Positions 32,477-44,655 of a stretch of 64,000 nucleotides of DNA are shown in pieces. Both the position numbers and the translations under genes were made by a program. Positions within the stretch are counted from its first letter, which is position 1. The number at the start of each line of letters is the position of its first letter. Below the pieces are notes generated by a model. The model was not told the origin of the DNA and made no database searches. It worked only from the letters and a program-made list of their open reading frames with translations. Source of the stretch: Filosporella fistucella (Eukaryota > Ascomycota > Leotiomycetes > Helotiales); NCBI GenBank assembly GCA_030077755.1, contig JAQJZZ010000001.1, positions 1,364,001 through 1,428,000 on the forward strand, written 5' to 3'.

Positions 32477-33624
32477 ATTTTGGCTTTTGTTGAGGAAGAC
32501 TGGGCAAGTTAGTAAATGAAAAAAATGTCGAGAAGAGCTAACAAGCTCCTTTCAAGTACTAGTCAGCACTTAACGAGTAAGCTAGGCTTCGATTTGTGCT
32601 GTCTGTATTCGAGAGAACTCCTCATCTCAATGCCCTTGATCGAAAATTGGCTTTAATAAGATTATAGTAGATTAAACAATGACTTTGTATACCCTTTTTG
32701 AATATTTGTCAGCCAATATCTCTTTTGTTCTTTGTCAGACAAACACATTGCTATTTGTATTGTGAAGTAGGAAGATACGAGGTATTGATGTGGTTGAAGA
32801 TTACCCTGCACTTAAATTTCACAATATCTCCACAACCTTGACAATTCTATATCCGAATCAAGCATTTTGGTGAGGGGTATGATGGTTCTGTTAGCTTCTC
32901 TTCCTTGAAAATGTCTGAAATCTTCCAAGTTTTGGTGCTAACTAGCTATCTTAGGACAGAAATCGCTGTTTGGAAAGAGGAAAGCATTGCTGCAAAATAT
33001 GACTGCAATGAGGGATTGGACGACAAATTTGTATACTACGAATCAAAGTCAGTCAAATTTCTCACATTATTATCATATTGTATAATATAAAATTCGCTCC
33101 ATCTATCTTTACAACCAAAAGCTTTTGAAATATAAACCTTAAATTAATAGAAAAACCATATAAATGCATGCATGTGCAAAAGTCGAGTTTATTTGATGCT
33201 TAGAGCTCGAAAGAGTCCTTGGAGTTATATTAGTTAGGACTTGATAAATTTGCAGAGCTTAATCGAGCCAACTCCATTGCGTTTTAGAGGAATACAATAT
33301 AATTGTTTAATCATACCGACCAAATGCCTCGGGATCTAGAAAGAATGAAAGAAGATCAAATTTCTTTCACTCTACGAAACAGATAAAGAGATTGAAAAAC
33401 AGACGTGACTTGGATAACGACCTTGTTTCTCTCCTTTTACGAAACGATAAAGACGGGAGTAGGTGAGCAAAGAAGTTTCAGATACAACTTGACGATTGAA
33501 AAGAGGTGTCTTTATGTCATGTACAACAATTCTCAACGTCCTACAATATCAGGATATATCCTCCAGACATGACCAGGAGTCCCATATCCACCTACTCAAT
33601 TCCAAACAAACCCAAGCCATCAAA
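32477..33624. other. Intergenic, AT-rich
   Basis: No supportable ORF; only short frames (for example 32905-33090) with poor composition. Confidence 0.45.
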
Positions 33625-33894
33625 ATGTGCCAGAATATCCAAATCAGCTATATACTTTGCACCCATTCAGTTAAAGGGCTAATACCTTGCCCTGCATCTA
33701 CACGCATGTCAAACTCAACCGCCATATCTGAGCAGACTCAACTGCCCTGCGATCTCAATCAGAAAACAGAAATGGATTGGGTTATAGGGTATTGTAAGTC
33801 ATGTCGTATAGAGGGAATGAGAACGATGCAAGAAAAAAAATTATTGGAGATATTCGGCGGGAAGAAAGAGATTTTAGAGGACAAGAAGAACTGA
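33625..33894 (+). CDS. Small Cys/His-rich protein, family member D (89 aa)
   Basis: Function is unknown. The start is the ATG at 33625 giving MCQNIQISYILCTHSVKGLI and then PC. The open frame runs further upstream, but that part lacks family character. Cys occur at 2, 12, 22 and 43, His at 14, and a CKSC knuckle (IGYCKSCRIEGM) sits before a Lys/Glu-rich C-terminal helix. M-C-x6-Y-x2-C-x-H-x7-C is the clearest version of the pattern shared by the four genes. There is no signal peptide or membrane segment, so an intracellular zinc-binding role is inferred only. Confidence 0.55.
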   Translation: MCQNIQISYILCTHSVKGLIPCPASTRMSNSTAISEQTQLPCDLNQKTEMDWVIGYCKSCRIEGMRTMQEKKLLEIFGGKKEILEDKKN

Positions 33895-34506
33895 GGAGGA
33901 GGTGTAGGAGATGGAGAGAGGTAGAAGTAAAATCTCGCAGATCATAGCAATGTCCCTCGATAGAAGCAAAAGCCTAAGGCCAACAGTACCTCGAACCGTA
34001 GGAAGAAGATGTCGCTAAGTATTTGTTACAGTACCAATGTCTGACCTTGGACGACTGATATCACGAGAAAAACATCTATGGGAAAGTCACACTGGTTTGA
34101 GGCACGCACACAATTTACTGTATTGGATTTTTTGCCACTACACTTGTTGCTGAGAATTGGGTATGTTCTTACCCTTTAAGGGTAGATAAATGTTGTAGCC
34201 AGTCGGACCTATCCGTCCCCCAAGCCTCCTCAGCCGCAGTGGAAGCTTGATGGTGTCGAGCTGTCTCAGAGTCGCATCATGGTCAGGATATTATAGCATG
34301 TTCTCCGAACGCAGATCATAATAAGACTATAGTGCAAGAATCATGCTATTCCCCGTCTACAAATCTGATATTAAACGAATTGTCCTTCGAATATGTACGT
34401 GTAAAAGTTGCAACCCATACATTGATTTGCTTGTTCTCTTCACTTCTAGTATCCTCGTAAAATCGCACTTCGGTGATCAAAGCAGTCTTCTACCTCCATT
34501 CTCATC
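33895..34506. other. Intergenic, DUF6594 gene promoter
   Basis: No ORF, repeat or RNA gene was recognised. Confidence 0.45.
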
Positions 34507-35745
34507 ATGTCTTCCTCTGCCATTAACGAAAATCGTCCAAAAGATACAGACACTGCAGAGAAAGGGATTCTTAACAACAAAGGTATCAAGAGCCACCATG
34601 GGCGCTCCGGCTATTACTTCTTTACCAAATACTATGCTCCTTGCTTGATACCGGACCGTACCTTCAGAGACTTCATTCAGAAAACAGATGTGGAAGACGG
34701 TACGTTAAACTCTATGGACGTGCATGCTTGACTCCTTTCGAGTTCGTCTTTGCTTATTTTCTTCAGTCGACTCGATCAAAGATGAGCTATCCAAGATTGC
34801 CACTTGGATTGCAGGAGATCCGAGCCTTCAAGTCTATCGCCGCTTTCAATGGCTATATGCAATCTGCCTGCTAAACGCCCAGGAAACGCTCGAGAAACGA
34901 GAGGAGGAGCTGAAGACACTAGTCAATTCATCTCCGAACGGGGAGCCTCTTCAAAATGAAGCAGATCGGCAAAAAACAATACAGAAGAAACTCAAAGAGA
35001 GTAGGAGAGCGCTACGGAACTATGCTGAGTTGTGTGCTGAGCAGGCTCAATTACTCAGTTATAGGAGCGCCACCAAAAGCGCTGTTCGGTGTCGAAAAAT
35101 TCTTCTTTGGGAGAACGATGCGAACGAACAAGAGAGCAGCTTGGCACTGCGAAGCCAGTACAAATCCATTACTCGAGATAGTGATCTCATGACACTCGAT
35201 CCCAGCGAAGACACAACTATACTCCGCAAGTTTGTCGAATTCCTCGGAGTTTCCTTCTATCCTCATTGTGTAAGTCAGTCTCCTTGTATTAAAGTGCGTT
35301 GCTCTAAAGAGATACGAAATAGCTTGCCAGTAGACTTGCGAAGTCGAAATTGGGAGAAGGAAAACACATTCCGGATAATTTGCTATTATTCGTCGATGCT
35401 TTCTTCAGCATATGTTTGACGCTCACATTCATGTTTGCTCCTATTGCACTTCTCTACTTCAATATACATCACTGGTCAAGATGGCATAGCCTTGGTTCCG
35501 TCATAGGCTGGGCAGGCGCCCTTTGCGGCTATATGTTACTTGTAACAAAGACCCGAGGACGGGACATGCTAATACCTCTAGCAAGGTAAAAATCTTAATC
35601 TTGAAATCCGTGGCACTTTTTAACACCTTCCTAGTTATTGTGGCGTGCTGATCATTTTTTTGGGGTTATCGTAAGTCCTCTTCCCACTTTCCCTAAATAT
35701 ATACTAATATATATATATATATACAGAGTCGATGTCGACAAATAA
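34507..35745 (+). CDS. DUF6594-family membrane protein
   Basis: It is a fungal family of unknown function with a helical soluble part and C-terminal membrane helices. Five exons (34507-34699, 34767-35269, 35323-35585, 35635-35670, 35727-35745) join to about 337 residues. The family signature is recognisable as a degenerate VYRRFQWLYAICLLNAQETL, equivalent to the common 'FRRFGELNxRNLLYLQ' segment, followed by a coiled coil (LEKREEELKTL). A second linker runs to FVEFLGVSFYP. Three membrane segments close the protein: FFSICLTLTFMFAPIALLYF, VIGWAGALCGYMLLV and YCGVLIIFLGLS. The last two introns are short with clean GTAAAA/GTAAGT donors. DUF6594 genes are often numerous and sit in accessory regions, which fits this one. 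Confidence 0.82.
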
Positions 35746-36398
35746 TGCAGACAGGATAGAAAACTCCGTCTGGTTCATTTTTGTATTCCACTTCTTACGA
35801 CCAATTAAGGTTTTTATTTGCGTCTGCTCAACTTTTCTCTCAATATCTGTTGGCACAACGGGGTATCACCGTATCAAGTACTTGATCTTAATGAAGTTAT
35901 AATATTCTGTGTGTCTAAGTCTAAAGTTAAGGGAGGTCCAGTTCTTATAAGGGCTGGACCTTAAGTCTGAAATATAAGGCATCTCGCGATCTGGGAATAC
36001 CCAAATATTTGCACGTGGCTACTGGATGATGTACCGACAATATCTATCCTTTTTATAATCATCTGCAACAGAACACCTGATGGCACAGCAATAATCCAAC
36101 TAAAAGAAAATGAATAACTCAAAGATATTCTCGCTAAAACCCTCCATATCCACTGAACCAATAATCGGACAGCGAATGCGTGCATTGCGGCTCCTTCTTC
36201 AATAGCGCAGTGGATGCAGTGTGTAAGTGCTGGGCCTCAATTCCTCGAACGGCCAGCAAGGCTCCGCTTAGCTCTTCGCAACATAACATACTCAACAAAG
36301 GAATTGTCCAAGTCGAATGTGTTGGTAATCAATAGCACTACATTATCTTCGGATTCCTATCACTTCTGTCCTTCTATCTTATATCCTTCTCAATAGTG
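35746..36398. other. Intergenic between convergent genes
   Basis: An (AT)n run occurs just before, inside the last DUF6594 intron (35707-35723). No gene is seen. Confidence 0.45.
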
Positions 36399-36959
36399 TC
36401 ATCCACGGAAAAAAAACCCGGTTATAAATGCCACGAGCGTAGCTGCGAGAGCCGCAATACCTGTAAATACTGGCGCAGCAAGACCCGACATCCCAATAGC
36501 TGTGAGGGTTGCGAAAATTCCTGCTGCGGGGGTGAGGCCTCCATAGAACCGGGACTGATAGGCAGCTGCTACGGATCCTATCATACCAGCAAAGATTAGA
36601 TACGTACGTAGCAATTAGAGGTTAAAAGAGGGTAATAATGTGGTAAATGTCCATGTAGAACTAACCAGGCCAAACGCCCTTTAGACCAAAACCAAGAGTC
36701 ATCAAAATTATAATCATGAGCGTGAAAGTAGTCCACCAGGACATCATAATTGCTCTAATGTCTCTTCAGTGCTAGCAATTATCTTGCCAACGATCTTGAA
36801 TGAAGTAGACATACCAGGCTGTGAAAGCCAGGTTGTAAAATCCTGCCAGTGCACTGATATCCATGCCCAGATCAGTGATCGATCAGCAAGAAAAGAACTT
36901 GCAGCATCTTTGAAGCCATTCTGAGTGAAGTTCAATGAGTCTTTGAGCAAATGATACAT
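36399..36959 (-). CDS. IFI6/IFI27 (ISG12)-like small membrane protein
   Basis: It is a fungal relative of the interferon-inducible 6-16/ISG12 proteins, small hydrophobic proteins of mitochondrial or ER membranes in animals; the fungal role is not known. Three exons (36959-36815, 36752-36666, 36577-36399) give 136 residues in frame. A soluble amphipathic N-terminus (about 48 residues) precedes a helix (MMSWWTTFTLMIIILMTLGF), the family turn GFGLKGVWPGSVAAAYQS spanning the second splice, and two glycine/alanine-rich helices (GGLTPAAGIFATLTAIGM and the following PVFTGIAALAATLVAFITGF). Splice sites were fixed by restoring that conserved GFG..G...GS.AA order. The first acceptor (TTAGAG) is weak. 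Confidence 0.72.
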
Positions 36960-38847
36960 GACTACTGATCGAATACTGTAATTGGTTGGATGAGGATGAT
37001 TTCTAGTCTGATACCGAGGTCTTCAAACCAGGCTTTTATCGGAGTGTCGTTTGAATGGGAAGAAGGCGGACTAAACAAGCCGAAGATACTGGGGAACGTT
37101 GATGAAAATAAGAGAAGGAGGTGTTGAAAAAGGTGGAAACCAGCGAAGAGTCGCCTTTCGCACGTTACTTAAGATGCGTGGCATGCTATTAATGGACAGG
37201 GCGCGTAGATGGCCAGACCACCTCTTGTCCAGCATAACGTACCAACTGCCACGGCGCTTATGATCTGTTCACTCAACCACAATCTTGGGCAAGCGTCTAC
37301 CAGTATCTGTCAGCATCTGCCGCTGTAGAAGGGTATGTTCCTGTCGCTACAGCTGTACTAACACCACTAGACAGCATCAAATTAAGATTCATAACACTAG
37401 TATGGCGAGTACCATCTTGCTTCTAATGATACATGATACCGCTTAAGTTTATGGCATTTAATAATTGTATAATAGCACCCGTACTAGAAGATTTCGACGA
37501 TGTCTCCGTGTTTATGGGATGAGGCACGGAGCAAAATCTTTCTGGCCACTCACAATCTACCTCGCATAGATAATGACGAGGATCTGGTTCGATAAATTTT
37601 GATACCCTGAGGTTTGCAACATTCCTCGCAGCGGTACCTATATGATAGAGTCTAATCCATCGAGAAAGAACGAAAGGAGTTGCCTGATAACTTATCTGGG
37701 AAAAACATAAAACCAAGGGATGATCAAATCGAGTTAAGGGAGCGTACCGTATGTTCAAATCAGCACTTCAAAAGCTTCTTCAGTTATACCTGACCAGAAC
37801 CAGAAGACAGGTTCACATCAATCATCATTATAGTTCCTTTTTAAGGGGGGCCAAACTTGGGCACTGACTAGGATGAAGATCAAATAACGATGACAATGCA
37901 GCGCACACAAGTAGAAATCTTCACTAGGTCGATCCTGGGTTTCATCGGAAAACAGATCATTGAAATCGTAGAAATAACAAATCAAGGAGTTCCTATCCTT
38001 ATCACTTGAAAGCTGAGAAACGCAATTACTAACCCCCTCCCTTTCTGCCACTATGAAATATAATCGCAATGGCATCGTCAACCTTAACATCCATCTCATA
38101 TAAATTTACCAATAACTTGGAAAAGAATGAAAACAAATTACTGTAACAAAAATGATCAAACAATCGAAAATTCAAAGAACCTGAGACCTCAAATCCCAAA
38201 CCCAAAACTAAAACCGACACCATTTTGCCAAGACACGGCCCAACCATTCCTCCGCCCCCCAAATCCTATGCCGCTTCACCCTAAAATCACCAAAATCTCC
38301 CCGTTCCGCTTTCAACATCGCATATCTTATCCATTCACAACCGACCTAATGCGAACTAGGGATCTAGATCTCAATTCGGTTATCTAGATGTCCCGTACAA
38401 GGATCAATTGAATGGATGGAGGGGATTGGATGAGAAGACGATGGAGCAAGTGTTAGAAAGGTGAGGTAAGAGGGATCCGAGAAGGGAGCGAGGGTTTGCG
38501 ATAATGATGACGATAATTGATTCCACGATTGAAAAAGAGGAAATGTTCATATAAAGCCGATTTCCTTTGTTGTATAATACCATCATCAAGAATCTATTTT
38601 ACAATCAACTCTACACGCAAGAAAATATATTTACCCTGCATATCGAATCCGCTCCACCTCGACAAGAAGACAACTCAAATATAAATCAACTTCAGCAAGC
38701 ACATTATATCAAACCCACTACAAAACAACAATACCACTCCTTTCTCACTACTCAAGCTCTCAAACACCCAACATCATCATCCCCCATCACGCCTCACCCC
38801 ACCATAACACCAAATACAACTACCTACAGAACAAACGCACAACAAAA
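36960..38847. other. Intergenic, possible gene debris
   Basis: Minus-strand frames at 37423-37758 and 37818-38099 are open for 94-112 codons but show no domain, start context or splice sites joining them. They may be remnants. No repeat was recognised. Confidence 0.35.
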
Positions 38848-39516
38848 ATGACCCTAACAACCGCCTCCCTCCTCATCGCAGCACCCCCCTCCAAAGTACG
38901 AAAGATATTCCTAGACTGGCCTTCGATCCTCGAATTCGACACCTCATATATGACTTCCCTCACCATCCTCGCTGAAAACTCACCATCATCTCTCACTTCC
39001 CTCTCTTCCTCCTCAACCTCCGCTAAATCCTCATCTAAAATCCCTTCCCAAAACACACCAGCACCAAAATTCACCACCGAATCTGACCCCAAAACACCAT
39101 CTCCGGTTCCAACATCTCCATCAAAAGAGGCGGAGCCTCTTCCAGGCGGTCGCCTCCCCCACCCCTCCAAACGCACAGGCGAGGACGTCGTCCCCGGCGA
39201 CGTCGTGTACGGCACATTCTGGGGCGGCTCCGTCGATCTACATATTCTCTCCAACTCCCCCTCAAAAATAACCTGGCGCGGACAATGGAAAGGGATGTTT
39301 GCTATTCGATCATTTTCATACGAAGCAGTTTCTTTTGAAAAAGAGGAGGAAATGGTGGAAGGGACGAGGTTTACGCAGACGGAAGAGGCGGTGGGTGTTA
39401 TGGGTGCGATCTTGCTGGTTGATAGGTGGGTGGGGAATAGTTTGCAGAAGAAGTTTAGCAGGTTTAATGAAGATTTGAAGGTTTTTTGCGAGACGGGGAG
39501 GAGGAATGAGGGGTGA
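38848..39516 (+). CDS. SRPBCC (START/Bet v1-like) domain protein
   Basis: It is predicted to bind a hydrophobic ligand in a helix-grip fold; the ligand is unknown. The single exon has 222 residues. The fold opens with SLLIAAPPSKVRKIFLDWPS (helix after the first strand), is interrupted by a Ser/Pro-rich insert at about residues 50-110, and resumes with GTFWGGSVDLHILSNSPSKI and WRGQWKGMFAIRSFSYEAV. It finishes with the long C-terminal helix QKKFSRFNEDLKVFCETGRR. The opposite strand is open for 274 codons here, longer than the sense frame, but that frame has no recognisable fold and the sense strand carries the SRPBCC pattern. Confidence 0.75.
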   Translation: MTLTTASLLIAAPPSKVRKIFLDWPSILEFDTSYMTSLTILAENSPSSLTSLSSSSTSAKSSSKIPSQNTPAPKFTTESDPKTPSPVPTSPSKEAEPLPGGRLPHPSKRTGEDVVPGDVVYGTFWGGSVDLHILSNSPSKITWRGQWKGMFAIRSFSYEAVSFEKEEEMVEGTRFTQTEEAVGVMGAILLVDRWVGNSLQKKFSRFNEDLKVFCETGRRNEG

Positions 39517-39780
39517 TGATTTTGGGCCTTAAGGGGTGGATTTAGGAATTTAGGTGATTTTATATAGGCATGATGGCGTTTGAAAGATGAGAGGTTCTTT
39601 GGAAGATAGAATTTAATTTTAGATAATTTTATCAAGTAATGCAAATCCGCTCAGATGCTTATTCCCTCCAGCCTCATCTCATCATCAACCATGAATCTTT
39701 ATTCTTTAGAAAGAATCTTCCACACATGCTAGGCTTTTCAAATACCATTTCTTCCTGACACTATGGTCTGTTTGCAATAC

Positions 39781-42700
39781 TCAATTCGACTTCTTGCTCA
39801 CAGCATCGACCTCCTTTACCCCGCCAACAGCCACCTCTGTCTTTGCCTCATCTACTTTCTTCTCGTTCACTTTCGCTCCCGCTTCGATCATAGAAGGCGC
39901 GCCCTGCTCACTCTCCTTTACTGTACTGCCCATCTTCCGACTCTTCTTCGGTACTCTAACAAGCCAGTAAAAGAACAATGCCGCCGCAATATTGACAAAA
40001 ACATACACCCACAGGATGCCGAAATCACGCCATCTCTCGCTATAATTACTATGGACCACTTTAAGAAAAGCGTTTGTATCCGCTAGGGGACAGAATCCAC
40101 AATTGGATGATGCATCTGGATTGACTAGATGACCTCCAGCTGTTGAGGTATAGCTTTCCAGGTATTTGGAACAAGTTTGGCCGGGAAGAGGATCGAAGCG
40201 GAGAAGCTCGATGTCGGAGCAATTGACGGGCGCATTTGCGAGCCCCGTCGATAGGACAGCGCTGACAAGATATGTGAAGGGAGAGACGCGGTACAAGAAA
40301 ATCCAGAAACCAGGTAGGAGATCAGGTCCGATAAGAACACTGAACACGTTAGTGGGTGAGGATTATGAGATGTAGAGTACTTGCCCGCAAAAGATCAATG
40401 ACAGCATAAATAACAGATTGGCATAATTTCCTCCCATATCAGCTGTATCAACACCAGCTTGCATCATATGTCCAAATGTACTGGTGAATATCATGTACAC
40501 CCACATAAGTAAGAACATGGTTGCTCCACGTTCAGATACTGCACTAGTGAATGCAGCATTGGAGTTCAATCCACTTGGATAATACCATCCAACGTACATA
40601 ATGGCAGCCATTAATGTATTCCATGGAAGCTCAACAAGAATATTTGAAAGCATGAATACCTGCCACGAATATGTTTTCGCTGGTCGCTCACGTGCTTCAT
40701 ACAGAGATCGTTGTGTGACAAAGTTTGGAAGCATTTGCGGAACCAGATTGGAAGATTGAGTGCTGCGAACGTCAGCAGGAAAAACATGTGATCCTTTCGC
40801 GACTTACATGAGCATGAAGATGTTAAAAGTTTGGTTTTGAAGTCCTTGCAAAGAATTGTCCGACTTGTAAAAGGTGAAGCCTAGGAAGAGTGCCTAAATA
40901 TGTTAGCGAGGCCTTGAATCATAAGTGAAGACCCACTGTCACAGCGCATAAAGCAGTCTTGGAGTATATATAGGATGGTGTCCTCCAGTACTGCTGATTG
41001 ACTCGCTTGAAGCATTCCCAAAGCTGAACCATGAATGGGGCTGCAAACTCCTTATAATCGTCATCCGGACCAAGACTGTTGATTTCGCGCGAAAGACTAT
41101 TCTCCATATCTTCAAGCTCACGATGAACTTCGGCATATTCTGGACTTTGTCGCCAAATTTCAGACCAATCAATGTCACTATGAGATCCTGGAGTACAGCC
41201 AATAATCTCCATAATCCACTCTGCAGGGTTAGCTTCAGGTGGACACGGTTTTGCCCCGTTGCGCTCGAAGTAGCTAACGACGGTGGAGGATTCAGGGCCA
41301 ATATCGCCAAAGTACACCGGCTTCCCTTCAGGTGCCAAGAATAAGAGACGATCAAATCTCTGAAAGAGCATGGCTGACGGCTGATGAATAGTACAGAGAA
41401 TGGCCTGACCATGATGTGTGAGCTTTGCAAGGAGATCAAGAACAGCCCAAGAAGTCTGGCTGTCTAGTCCTGAGCTGGGCTCATCGAGGAAGAGTAATAA
41501 TTGTGGTCGTGCAGCTAATTCTACTGCGATGGTTAATTTCTTGCGCTGCTCGATATTCAAGCCTTCTGATGTCAGTATCCTGTCCAAGACTAGTCACTAC
41601 TAAAATATACAAGCTTACCTTCACCAGGAACGCCGATCATCGCATCAGCGTAGTACTCCATCCCTAGCAGCTGAATGACTTCCTCCACATATGCAAGCTT
41701 GTCTGCCCGTGGTGTGCTGGCTGGCTGGCACATGATGGCATTAAAACGTAAAGCTTCTCGGACTGTCATTGTTTCCAAATGAATGTCTTGCTGTTGAGCG
41801 TATCCAGTCTTTCGTTGAAATGAGACATCACGATGATGTCCATCAACTAGTGCTTCACCAGAAACCGTACCTATGGTTTCTCGAGTGGCAAGAACGTCTA
41901 GAAGACTAGTTTTACCTGCACCAGACGGGCCCTAAGAATAATTAGCCGCCCTGTTACATGTGTGGCGCTGGAATCTGCGAGATTCTTGATGAGCTTACCA
42001 TCAGCGCAGTCAGAGTTCCTGGCTTCACCCAGCCATCAACACGATTCAAAATGCGTCTCTCTTCCTTCTTGATCTTGATATCAAAGCAAATATTTTTCCA
42101 TTGAAAGATTGAAGTTTGCTTCTGAAGTGACGCAACCTTCTTCACTTTGGGAGAAGATGTTGGGGCAAGCTCACCCTCTCGAAGCATCTGAGCGATGCTC
42201 TCGAGGTCATTTTGAAGAGCTGCTTGTGCTCGATGACCACGCTGGAAAAGCAGTACCTCTCCTTTCGATTTCTTTGAAGTAACCTTTTCAGTCGCCCAGA
42301 GGTATGTGAAAGTGAAAAAGATCGTAAGCGCGAGGATAATTCCAAAGTTCCTGTTCAGTCAGAAATGGCCAATATACAAGGGATTCTAACTCACCTCCAC
42401 AAGTGAGATGGCTCATAATTAAAGCTTAATCGGATATAATCAGTTCCCGAAACCACATTGGATCCAGGTACAGCGCCAACGACTGCACAAATATGATTGA
42501 TGCCAATAATATCTAGATATGAAGGTCCAGACGGAATGAAGGTGTCGCACTGAAACTCTCGGCCGTGAAACTCATTAATCATAAGGCTCTCAAATGCATA
42601 TGCAATTGGATCGATATAATTGATCCACCGAAACCATGGATGCATATTTCGAATAGGCACCACAAATCCGGTATATGTCATCAATGCTAGAATGAAAATA

Positions 42701-44655
42701 GCAGACGGAAACAGAGATTGCACGAGACTACGAGCGCTTGCACCGATGGTTCTGAAGACCATAGAAAGTGACAATGTGATTGAAAAGGAAAAGAGTAAAA
42801 AGGTGAAGAATGCCGCCGGCTCTCTTCGTAAATTTGACATGAAGTAGAGTACCAAATTAAATGAAATAGAGTTGCCGATTTTAAAAGGCATATCGCAAAT
42901 GGCTGACGAAATTGCTTCGGCGAATGGATGGTATAACGCGTATCGGGTATGTTTTTCAACAATAGGACGTTGATCAAATATGATTAGAATCTATAGGATT
43001 AGCATTGGAATTCCTGAGAGTTGGAAGCTTACCTCGAGAGCGCTGGCAAAAGCATTGAGTAATATGGCGAGAAATATGAGAACGGATCGACTATAGAAAC
43101 TCGCAGTAGTCTGACCCAAATTGTAAAACATGCTTCCTATATCTTGTTAATGAAGAATTCTCGCAGCGAAAGTAAGTCTTACCAACGACAAGAGCCAGGA
43201 CGCTGTTCGCCACAACACGAGATATCGTGACACTCGCGTCTCCTTTTAGTCGCTGGAATCCACGTTCTACACACAATACAACTTGCTGATATATAGAAAG
43301 AGTATACGGTGACTTGACTCGTCTACATGACGTTAGAGCGTACTAGATCGCCACTTGATCAACTTACTGTCGAACTGCCTGCTGTGCTCTTCGCGAAGCT
43401 TCAAATTCCGATACAGAGTTGCCACCGAGTGGAAATTTCTTGTCATAAAGATCAATTTCCTCAATCAAACGTGCATATTCTGGGCTCTTCTTCCACACAT
43501 TGGCAAATTCCTCCGCCGTCTTGGGTGTTCGCCCTTCGAAGCCGGCTCGAACCTCACGCTCTAGAGGACTAGTTAGGGCTGTCAAAAAATCCGCAGTTGT
43601 CTGTCGCTTCGCGCAATCGAATCCCATTTTGACAAAGTAATCCTTGGCTTCGTTGCAAGGACCGAAGTATATCTGACGTCCTTCGTAAAGCACAGTAACT
43701 TTGTCAAATACCTGCCGTGGTGAGTGGGGAAAACCATGAAGACTTTGGAGAATCTCACCTCGTAAGTGTCCTGGGAACCTTGGTACAATGAGACGAAAGC
43801 TGTTGCGCCCACCATGTCTGCCGACAATCTGACAGTTCGGCAGAATTCCAGAGCGTTCGCACTGTCGAGTCCTCGGGTACTATTGTCCCAACACTGCAAC
43901 GGGCTGCCTTGCAGAGCTGCTTCTGCTATGCTCACTCGCTTTCTCTCACCACCACTAACGCCTTTGATGAGATGATTTCCAACATATGTGTTCACAGTGT
44001 GGCTGATATGGAAGGTTGCCATAATCACATCCCTCATATGTTCTGCAAACATATCTCTCGTGACTCCAGAAAAGGTACCGTCTCTAGGAGCTCGTGCTTT
44101 AGCGGCGAAAAGCAGAGTCTCTCCAACTGTCAATTGTGGAAAGTGGACATCATTTTCTGCCATATAGACAGCCTCGCCGCGGAATTGAGTGTGCATCTGG
44201 TTTGCGGGGATTCCCTGATAATTGATTTTGGACCCTGAACCCACGTGGAAGCCATATGTATCACCAGATATAGTTTTTAGGAGAGTCGAACATCCACTTC
44301 CTGGTCTACCGAGAACGAGCAGCATTTCTCCAGCTTCCACAAGCCCATCAAAATCCTTCAATATTTGTATTCGCGGCTTTCTCTGCCCTGCCATCCATCG
44401 ATATATGTTTCCAAAACTTAGCCAAACATTGCCAACACTTTTCTGGTAATTGGTGGGGCTACCGAAGCCGTATACTTCGAGGTCCTTGAAAGATACGCCA
44501 GCATATCGATATGGGTATTTTCCAGGTTGCTGAGTGATATATCCTCCTAGATTCTCCAACCAAGCTTTCGCACTGAAATTACTCCCATTAGGGTCAATGG
44601 GGGAATCTGCGGGAACTCCTAAGAAAGGATTTCGGAAACCCGTTGTTATGGACAT
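39781..44655 (-). CDS. PDR-type full-size ABC transporter (ABCG)
   Basis: It is a plasma-membrane efflux pump of the pleiotropic drug resistance group; substrates are unknown. Eleven exons (44655-43759, 43711-43368, 43322-43183, 43136-43033, 42990-42395, 42350-41999, 41931-41619, 41565-40937, 40893-40808, 40762-40385, 40339-39781) join in frame to 1465 residues. The order is NBD-TMD-NBD-TMD. NBD1 has the PDR-style Walker [10 protein letters not shown] with Cys for Lys, signature [14 protein letters not shown] and Walker [16 protein letters not shown]2 has canonical GPSGAGKTS, the degenerate signature [16 protein letters not shown] and [15 protein letters not shown]. This reciprocal degeneracy is normal for PDR pumps. 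[19 protein letters not shown] is the conserved last-TMD segment. The intron at 40384-40340 is GC-AG. No key residue is missing, so it should be functional. Confidence 0.95.

Noticed and set aside
37423..38099. Two minus-strand frames suggesting a gene
   Set aside because: No domain, no start context and no in-frame splice between them.
38820..39644. 274-codon minus-strand ORF across the SRPBCC gene
   Set aside because: It is longer than the sense frame but antisense to a recognisable SRPBCC fold; its composition follows from the Ser/Pro-rich sense codons.
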